From Bacteroidota bacterium (GTDB taxonomy: Bacteria > Bacteroidota > Ignavibacteria > Ignavibacteriales > Ignavibacteriaceae), in the NCBI GenBank assembly GCA_022567875.1, contig JADFGB010000047.1:1-7260 (forward strand): 7,260 nucleotides of DNA, in the 5' to 3' direction. Shown here piece by piece: positions 1-4,378 of this stretch (position 1 is the first letter of the stretch; each line of letters begins with the position of its first letter). A program made the position numbers and the translations under genes. The notes beneath the pieces were generated by a model that had not been told where the DNA came from, did no database searches, and saw only the letters and a program-made list of their open reading frames with translations.

Positions 1-31
1 GATAGAATTATCGACTAAATAAAAGAAGACG

Positions 32-42
32 AAAGGGGGTGA
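32..42 (+). promoter_or_regulatory. Strong Shine-Dalgarno of the small membrane protein gene
   Basis: The 11 bases AAAGGGGGTGA match the full anti-16S consensus AAAGGAGGTGA at 10 positions and end 6 bases before the ATG at 49. This fixes the start of the downstream gene. It contrasts with the acylase and metF starts in this window, which have no comparable site and sit in A-rich leaders. That difference fits a foreign (phage or plasmid) origin for this segment. Confidence 0.8.
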
Positions 43-48
43 CAACAG

Positions 49-279
49 ATGGTTAAAATTTTACAAGGTTTTGTGAACGACTTAAGTTCACGTACTATAC
101 TATTTATTATTGCTCTAGTGGCAATTACTGTTTCTCCTGATCTTAGGGAATGGACAGTTGGAATTTTCAATATTCTACCTGAATCAGTGGAAGGTATAGC
201 ACAAGAAAATCCAGTCTTAGAACTTATCTTACTAGCAGGCGCTTACTATGGACGTAAGAACGTGCAAGCAAAGATATAG
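49..279 (+). CDS. Small hydrophobic protein, possible phage holin-like
   Basis: This 76-residue protein is not one I recognise. It has a hydrophobic stretch at about residues 16-30 (ILFIIALVAITVS) and a second, weaker one at about 57-67 (LELILLAGAYYG), followed by a basic tail GRKNVQAKI. It therefore looks like a small one- or two-helix membrane protein. Size, topology and the strong ribosome-binding site resemble small phage membrane proteins such as holins, and phage-type nuclease remnants lie next to it, but no signature residue confirms that role. All three upstream frames close between bases 16 and 47, so an upstream gene may end just before it. It is the only good coding candidate on the plus strand. 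Its stop codon lies at the point where the convergent ERCC4 nuclease remnant loses homology. Confidence 0.6.
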   Translation: MVKILQGFVNDLSSRTILFIIALVAITVSPDLREWTVGIFNILPESVEGIAQENPVLELILLAGAYYGRKNVQAKI

Positions 280-575
280 TCTAAAATAATAATATATGAA
301 TATTTTATTTCAGACATACGTTCCATTTCTTTTTCAAACGCAGGTCTCTTCTTACTACTGTAATTACCCCAAAGTTCAGAAAAATTAGCCTTCCGTTCTA
401 TTACTAAAATATCAGTATATCCAACAAGACTATAATCACCAGTCTTAAGAGTACCGGTAACCATCCCTTCGCACCGTGGGGGGCGATGATCCGAAACATG
501 TGCGTCGAAAGTCCATCCTTTCTGTTCCCGACTATCTTTTATGATAGTATAATTAGGAAGAATTAATCTAGGCAT
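246..575 (-). pseudogene. ERCC4-domain nuclease, C-terminally truncated
   Basis: The 109-residue product carries the N-terminal core of the ERCC4/XPF-type nuclease fold as found in small phage proteins: TIIKDSREQ (D14, R16, E17), GTLKTGDYSL (D47) and the catalytic VIERK (E60, R61, K62), then a charged helix and the strand YSYIIILDY (92-100). Family members normally continue for several more helices. Here homology-like sequence ends at about residue 100 and a nine-residue tail runs antisense into the end of the plus-strand gene at 49-279. I read it as truncated and probably inactive as a nuclease. The start at 575 is supported by AAGGA about 9 bases upstream. It overlaps the end of the upstream HNH remnant by 8 bases, so the two may be translationally coupled. 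A naturally short homologue is the alternative. Confidence 0.65.
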
Positions 576-714
576 TAAATCTTTTCCTTTTTAATGCCTT
601 TTGTTTTACTTTTTTCCAGTGTTCTGAATTAAGATATTCCTTACAACCCATACCATTTAAAAGGATTTTCCGCCTTTCCCATGTATCTTTGTATGTCTTG
701 TCTACCCTATTCAT
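568..714 (-). pseudogene. HNH endonuclease N-terminal fragment
   Basis: The frame reads MNRVDKTYKDTW..., then GCKEYLNSEHWKKVKQKALK and ends RKRFNA. The block Y-L-x-S-x-x-W-K-x-x-x-x-K-A-L-x-R is the usual lead-in helix of small HNH endonucleases. There it is followed directly by a Cys-x-x-Cys knuckle and the His-His catalytic region. Here the TAG stop falls exactly where the first Cys would be expected, so every metal-binding and catalytic residue is missing. The ATG at 714 is the conventional start; the frame is open up to a TTG at 771, which would add 19 residues. The stop overlaps the start of the ERCC4 remnant by 8 bases. A short DNA-binding protein is possible but less likely than a broken nuclease. 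Confidence 0.5.
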
Positions 715-771
715 TTTTATGTCTGGCTTATGGTGAGACCCGAAGTTGAAGGCAAAGCTACGATAACCCAA

Positions 772-1004
772 AAAAAAGTTGATTTTTTCTGGTCTTTACC
801 TGCCTTCAACGTTCGTTTGGCTTCCGGAGCCGCCCTCGTCTTGGCAACGTTGCTCATCATGTACGTGGCAACGCCTGTAACCTACTTATGAAGCATACAC
901 GCTCCAACTATCCGTCTCATTACTTTGTACCAACGTTGTGCTATGATAGTAACCCCCAGTAACACGTATTTATCTAATGCTGGTGCATTTAATGCGTCCA
1001 CCAA
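772..1004. other. Non-coding or decayed, GC-richer stretch
   Basis: I find no convincing gene here. The part from about 800 to 945 is visibly GC-richer than its surroundings and holds AACGTT three times (808, 846, 932); a fourth copy lies at 1125. Two short open frames cross it on opposite strands (730-891 plus, 717-860 minus) without a ribosome-binding site or recognisable homology. It also contains the 10-base palindrome GCAACGTTGC at 844-853, the direct repeat AGTAAC-cccc-AGTAAC near 950-963, and alternating AATGC/GCATT blocks at 976-995 that can fold into competing small hairpins. The base composition suggests foreign or selfish DNA rather than ordinary spacer. Confidence 0.5.
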
Positions 1005-1043
1005 ATAAAAAACCCCTGAAACAGAGGTGGCCGTATTCAGGGG
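1005..1043 (-). terminator. Intrinsic terminator
   Basis: On the minus strand, CCCCTGAA (1043-1036) pairs with TTCAGGGG (1020-1013) in a perfect 8-bp stem, followed at once by six T (1012-1007) and an AT-rich stretch. The 15-base loop carries 9 of the 10 bases complementary to the 5' end of the candidate RNA. In the plus direction the T-run starts about 9 bases after the stem, so plus-strand termination is unlikely. Confidence 0.75.
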
Positions 1044-1102
1044 TCTCAGCATTTTTTATGGTGTGCCGAACACCAGCAATATCATTGCTTATACGGCCAC
1101 TA
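1005..1102 (-). ncRNA. Candidate structured small RNA (about 95-98 nt)
   Basis: Read on the minus strand, the segment begins with GTGGCCGTAT (1100-1091), which pairs perfectly with ATACGGCCAC (1036-1027). Enclosed are two abutting hairpins: a 6-bp stem with a GAT loop (1089-1075) and a 5-bp stem GGTGT/ACACC with loop TCGGC (1074-1060). A single-stranded, A-rich run containing GCTGAGA follows. The RNA ends in an intrinsic terminator whose 15-base loop contains most of the 3' strand of the closing helix, so closing helix and terminator can form a pseudoknot or compete. A promoter-like sequence lies just upstream. I do not recognise the family. The GCTGAGA and CCCCTGAA pieces faintly recall the TPP riboswitch, but its second sensor arm is absent. 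No gene clearly starts downstream, so a free-standing RNA is more likely than a riboswitch. Confidence 0.55.
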
Positions 1103-1135
1103 ATAAGTTATTTCTTTCTTTCTTAACGTTGCAAA
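1103..1135 (-). promoter_or_regulatory. Possible promoter of the candidate small RNA
   Basis: The minus strand has TTTG (1135-1132) and, 21 bases further, TAACTTAT (1110-1103). These resemble the Bacteroidota pair TTTG / TAnnTTTG, although the downstream box is imperfect and the spacing slightly long. Read as a sigma-70 site, the same bases give TTGCAA, 18 bases, TAACTT. Either reading puts the transcript start near 1099-1102, where the closing helix of the RNA begins. Confidence 0.35.
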
Positions 1136-1164
1136 GTTAATAATGTTTCATTTATAAACCTAAT

Positions 1165-1413
1165 TTATTTTACTTTTCTTTTAAAATAATATAAAGCATA
1201 GGTGATTATCAAAAATGAAATGAAATTTGATAGTATAATCACGCTATTCCAAAATATAGAATTGTGCATCGTTTTTGTTTCGATAAAAAAGCAACCGGTT
1301 GAAAAGAACATATCCAATTTGTAAATCAAACCAAGCAAAATATGTTTGAAAACCACCGGTTGCCCCCATTCACAATCAATCAATATGGCTCTTACGGCTA
1401 ATATGCTTGCCAC
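1165..1413 (-). CDS. Doubtful small membrane peptide
   Basis: The open frame encodes 82 residues from a GTG at 1413. I recognise no family. The only protein-like part is the C-terminus, a single membrane helix at about residues 53-76 (WNSVIILSNFISFLIITYAL) with the basic end YYFKRKVK. A 34-residue version could start at the ATG at 1269, which has no ribosome-binding site. The N-terminal half runs through a large imperfect palindrome and overlaps the out-of-frame tail of the metF fragment by 38 bases, so it is probably chance. A short helix with a charged tail recalls type I toxins, but no antisense RNA is visible. The candidate RNA downstream lies on the same strand. Confidence 0.2.
   Translation of the reverse strand: MASILAVRAILIDCEWGQPVVFKHILLGLIYKLDMFFSTGCFFIETKTMHNSIFWNSVIILSNFISFLIITYALYYFKRKVK
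1291..1363. repeat. Imperfect palindrome with attC-like layout
   Basis: The outer arms GCAACCGGT (1291-1299) and ACCGGTTGC (1355-1363) pair over 9 bp. Inner arms AACATAT (1307-1313) and ATATGTT (1340-1346) pair over 7 bp. The spacers between arms (1300-1306 and 1347-1354) are both TGAAAA-like and cannot pair, leaving a bubble of 7 against 8 bases. The loop can form a further TTTG/CAAA hairpin. Two paired boxes, an unpaired spacer and a one-base asymmetry is the layout of an integron attC site. The outer arms contain GTT but not the GTTRRRY core, and no integrase is present, so that reading is weak. Confidence 0.55.
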
Positions 1414-1555
1414 TGCCTGCTTTTCTATCGGCAGTGAGCTTAAAGTTATCTAAAACATTTAATAACCCTGTAATATCACCGCCTCTTTTAGGTGGAATTA
1501 ATTCGAAACTTATAAATGGTTTTTCCGCTTTTTCAATATGGTCGATAACTTTCAT
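1376..1555 (-). pseudogene. metF: 5-prime fragment of methylenetetrahydrofolate reductase gene
   Basis: From the ATG at 1555 the frame reads MKVIDHIEKAEKPFISFELI, then PPKRGGDITGLLNVLDNF, the typical N-terminus of bacterial MetF, the FAD-dependent enzyme that reduces 5,10-methylene- to 5-methyl-tetrahydrofolate for methionine synthesis. The FSFELIPP block holds the conserved catalytic Glu (E18 here, Glu28 in the E. coli enzyme). Similarity stops after about residue 39. The expected PPFIDVT-type strand and the rest of the barrel (some 250-280 residues) are absent, and the frame ends 20 codons later in unrelated sequence. The gene starts 72 bp after the acylase stop on the same strand, with an A-rich leader and only a weak AAGTGA as ribosome-binding site. 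It cannot make a functional enzyme; a full copy elsewhere or a contig misjoin would explain its state. Confidence 0.8.
1411..1436. repeat. Stem-loop at the metF breakpoint
   Basis: CACTGCC (1411-1417) and GGCAGTG (1430-1436) form a perfect 7-bp stem with a 12-base loop. It lies immediately next to the place (about 1438-1445) where the metF reading frame loses its homology. It has no T-run and is not a terminator. It could be the end of an inserted element or a rearrangement-prone hairpin. Confidence 0.5.
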
Positions 1556-1627
1556 AAATCACTTGTTAATTTTTAGATAAAATGTAATATGAATAAATCT
1601 TTTATATATGTAAAGTATGTGATAATA

Positions 1628-4081
1628 TTAATTTTGCTTTATAAATTTAAGCAGCTTATTATTCTTAAATATTGAAGTGGTGTCTGTTCTTACTTTTACA
1701 TATTTACCGTTCAGCCACAAGCTGGTCATATCTCTATAATGATCGCTTAAAACTTGCCCCGACTGTCCGGTTGTTAATACCATTAAAAATTGTTCGGGCT
1801 TGGCAAAGTCGTAAATAAATCTCATCGCAGGACCCAGTATATTCTCAAATTCATCGTGTCTGAATCTCGGATATTCCTCTATGCTTTTTGCAAATGAATA
1901 TTCGGTATTAAAAATTGTAGTCCCGTCTCCGCCTATTTCAAAAGGACCGATATTAACTAAATTATCCAGCATCTTCAATTTTCCGCTGAATATATGTTTA
2001 AACGTAACTTGATGTAAATTTCCCCATTGCCAATAATCCATCTTTTTACCGAGTTTGTTTTCCAAATAATCCAGGGCATCGGTTAAACTTTTTCTTATAA
2101 TATAATTTTTAGTTTCCAATTTGGGTGTGTTTATATTATCGTACCAACTGTTATCATCTTCATTTAAAATCTGTTGAATGCTTCTGTAAGGTACATTTGC
2201 AATAAACACAAAATCATTTAATAACTCCTCACCCATTTCGTCTTCATAAATATTTATTATTAAAGTTTTAAAAAAGGCAGCATAAATAAGAGGTGTTTGA
2301 CTGTATTTATTAAAATTAAAATCCCATTGTTTAAACAAGCTTAATGTTTTCCGAAGATTATCGTCAACTACTTTAATATTGCTAAAAGCCGAAAGTAAAT
2401 GACCTGTAATTTCCTTTGCATAAGGCGAAACAAAATCCATTTGATAATTTTTAAAATCTTCTAATGAATGTTTCTTCTTTGATTTTAACAACTGAGTTAT
2501 CCTGTCTATTCGTGATGACGGCTCCCACAAATTAGAAATATAATATTTGAAATTTTTTAATGTTTTATTATTTGCCGATGCAATAAAATGATTTGGTGGG
2601 TTTAACAAATACGGAATTTTATTTCTGCTTAAAATTCCTTTCCAACTATATTTACTTCTTGTTCCGTCAATTATATAACTTGCATCGTAGAATTTTCTTA
2701 AAGGAAGATCAGCGGCGAACACATAACCGATGTTCCCTTTTTTATCCCCATAAATAAAATTTTGTCCAGGTACTCCGAAATCATTTAATGCTTTTTTAAA
2801 TTGATAGAAATTCTTTGCTTTATTTACATTATAAATTGCATTCAGTTCATCGCTGAATTCACTGCCGAGCCAGTGCATTGAAATAGGCGAAAATGTTTCC
2901 GGTTCATTCTTATATAAAAATGAAAGTGGATGTATATCTGAAATTATCGGTCCATTGCGTGTTATTTTTGTTACGTTAACAACCGGAGTAGAATTTCTTA
3001 CATTTATAGTATCTTTTATAATTTTTAGGTTAAACCATTTGCCGTCATAAAAATATTTTTTACCTGAGCTGTCAATTTTTTCGCTGTAGAAATCAGCATC
3101 GTCCGCCATTATATTTGTCATAGCCCAGGCAATTGACTTATTTTTACCGATAACAATTCCCGGGATACCCGGCAGGGTGAAACCTGCTGCGTCCAAATTC
3201 CCCGCTTTAATTACTGCTGCAAACCATTTATCCGGTGCGCTGAAAGCAAGGTGAGTATCATTTGCTATTATAGGTTTTCCGCTTTCTGACATACTTCCAT
3301 CAACAACCCAACTGTTTGAGCCGATATGTGTGCCGCGAAGTCCTAAAAATTTTCTAAACTGTTTCTCAACTCTTACAAACGAATTATTAATCTTTGGTAA
3401 ATTAGCTATACCTTTGGGAATAATAACCGGGGCATCCTTCGGATAAGCGGGTAATATTTCTTTGGCTTTTTCAACTCCTACTTTTTGAATCAGTTCCGTG
3501 TATGCAAAGTCTGTCCACCAGCCGATGTTAAGCTCCCAGGCCATCATTCTCATTATTATCAGACTATGAATGGGTCTCCATTCTTCCGGTTCATAACCTA
3601 ACACACTAAATTCAATCGGCAGTTTTCCGCCTGCATTTTTAATAAAAAAATTCACCCCGCGTGAATATGCTTTGAGAAGTTTAATATTGTTCCGATTAGA
3701 CTTTGCGTAATTTTTAATTAGATTTCTTTTTATCCCAACGGTTAAGAACATCTTATCGAAAGGAATCGTCTTTTCACCGAAAATCTCGCTCAGTTTACCT
3801 GCGCCTGCTCTGCGTGCAATATCCATAGTAAATAATCTTTCCTGTGCGTGAACGTAACCCAATGCAAATGCTGCATCGTTTTCTGTCTGAGCAATAATGT
3901 AAGGAATTGCTACACTGTCTCTATAAATTTCAATATTGTTGTCAATACCGGAAATGTTTATTTCACCGCTGTATTCAGGTAATGAGGAATTGAGCATATT
4001 ATAAAATATAGCTCCGCCGATAAGAATTATTACAATTATACTTATAAAAACAGCTAATGTAGTTTTAACCCAGGATTTCAT
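1628..4081 (-). CDS. Penicillin acylase family Ntn-hydrolase
   Basis: This 817-residue protein is a full-length member of the penicillin amidase (S45) family, which hydrolyses amide bonds of penicillins, acyl-homoserine lactones or related N-acyl compounds after self-cleavage into two chains. Residues 7-27 form one hydrophobic helix (signal anchor or signal peptide), placing the enzyme outside the cytoplasmic membrane. The alpha-chain region includes ALGYVHAQERLFTMDIARR (73-91). The GSNSW motif (254-258) marks the cleavage site: Ser255 would become the N-terminal nucleophile of the beta chain. PGQNFIYGDKKGNIGY follows at 438-453, with Asn441 matching the oxyanion-hole Asn of E. coli penicillin G acylase. 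The C-terminal GQSGQVLSDHYRDMTSLW (772-789) is the usual closing motif. The ATG at 4081 lies directly before the membrane helix and has no clear Shine-Dalgarno. Substrate cannot be told from sequence; antibiotic resistance should not be assumed. Confidence 0.93.
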   Translation of the reverse strand: MKSWVKTTLAVFISIIVIILIGGAIFYNMLNSSLPEYSGEINISGIDNNIEIYRDSVAIPYIIAQTENDAAFALGYVHAQERLFTMDIARRAGAGKLSEIFGEKTIPFDKMFLTVGIKRNLIKNYAKSNRNNIKLLKAYSRGVNFFIKNAGGKLPIEFSVLGYEPEEWRPIHSLIIMRMMAWELNIGWWTDFAYTELIQKVGVEKAKEILPAYPKDAPVIIPKGIANLPKINNSFVRVEKQFRKFLGLRGTHIGSNSWVVDGSMSESGKPIIANDTHLAFSAPDKWFAAVIKAGNLDAAGFTLPGIPGIVIGKNKSIAWAMTNIMADDADFYSEKIDSSGKKYFYDGKWFNLKIIKDTINVRNSTPVVNVTKITRNGPIISDIHPLSFLYKNEPETFSPISMHWLGSEFSDELNAIYNVNKAKNFYQFKKALNDFGVPGQNFIYGDKKGNIGYVFAADLPLRKFYDASYIIDGTRSKYSWKGILSRNKIPYLLNPPNHFIASANNKTLKNFKYYISNLWEPSSRIDRITQLLKSKKKHSLEDFKNYQMDFVSPYAKEITGHLLSAFSNIKVVDDNLRKTLSLFKQWDFNFNKYSQTPLIYAAFFKTLIINIYEDEMGEELLNDFVFIANVPYRSIQQILNEDDNSWYDNINTPKLETKNYIIRKSLTDALDYLENKLGKKMDYWQWGNLHQVTFKHIFSGKLKMLDNLVNIGPFEIGGDGTTIFNTEYSFAKSIEEYPRFRHDEFENILGPAMRFIYDFAKPEQFLMVLTTGQSGQVLSDHYRDMTSLWLNGKYVKVRTDTTSIFKNNKLLKFIKQN

Positions 4082-4114
4082 TTTTTATAATTTGATTATT
4101 TTGAAAATCATTTC

Positions 4115-4150
4115 AAACCTTTGAGGTTTTAACTTGCCCGCTATGGCGGG
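4115..4150. repeat. Two adjacent small hairpins
   Basis: AAACCT/AGGTTT (4115-4120 and 4124-4129, loop TTG) is followed by CCCGC/GCGGG (4137-4141 and 4146-4150, loop TATG). Neither is followed by a convincing T-run at terminator distance on either strand; the plus-strand T-run begins about 12 bases after the second stem. Compact GC palindromes like this are often dispersed intergenic repeats, but only one copy is present here. They lie between the kinase and acylase genes and could slow or punctuate transcription. Confidence 0.5.
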
Positions 4151-4261
4151 AAACATCGAAGATTTTTTTAGTAATTATTCCCTCTATCAGTATCAGGATA
4201 TTTCCGTCAATCGCCGGAGGTGTATTCTTGCATCTTCAACGCTGCATACTATATTTTATTT

Positions 4262-4378
4262 TCAATTTTTTATAAACAGAATGTAAAATAATAAAGATAT
4301 TACAATTTTATCATCTTCCACAAAAAGTAATGTAGGGGAGTTTAACCTAGGGGAATTTTCTTTATCAGAGAGTTCCTT
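4262..4378 (-). pseudogene. Receiver-domain remnant of a former hybrid kinase
   Basis: Directly after the TAA stop of the kinase (4379-4381), the same frame stays open for 38 codons. It reads KELSDKENSPRLNSP, then TLLFVEDDKIVISLLFYIL, and stops at 4262-4264. The second piece is the first beta strand, acidic pair (DD) and first helix of a CheY-like receiver. The preceding 15 polar residues look like a normal linker between kinase and receiver. There is no ATG, GTG or TTG between the TAA and the receiver strand, so it was not a separate gene. The phosphoacceptor Asp, the conserved Thr/Ser and the Lys are all absent because homology ends after helix 1. I conclude that the kinase once carried a C-terminal receiver that has been lost by a stop plus truncation or frameshift. 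Confidence 0.7.

Noticed and set aside
717..860. Minus-strand 47-codon frame starting MMSNVAKTRAAPEAKRTLKA
   Set aside because: No recognisable family, no ribosome-binding site, and it overlaps the HNH frame's upstream extension in a different frame.
730..891. Plus-strand 53-codon frame with a hydrophobic C-terminus (ASGAALVLATLLIMYVA)
   Set aside because: No ribosome-binding site, it overlaps the HNH remnant antisense, and the same DNA gives an equally open frame on the other strand (717-860). GC-rich repeat-like sequence readily yields such frames.
1020..1100. TPP riboswitch suggested by GCTGAGA and CCCCTGAA
   Set aside because: The second sensor arm and the usual closing helix are missing, and no thiamine gene follows.
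1005..1102. Retron msr-msd, because a long inverted repeat encloses hairpins
   Set aside because: No reverse transcriptase in the window, and the RNA ends in a terminator right after the repeat.
246..1445. CRISPR array or tRNA gene in the mosaic region
   Set aside because: No regularly spaced direct repeats, and no T-loop GGTTCGAATCC-like sequence or cloverleaf was found.
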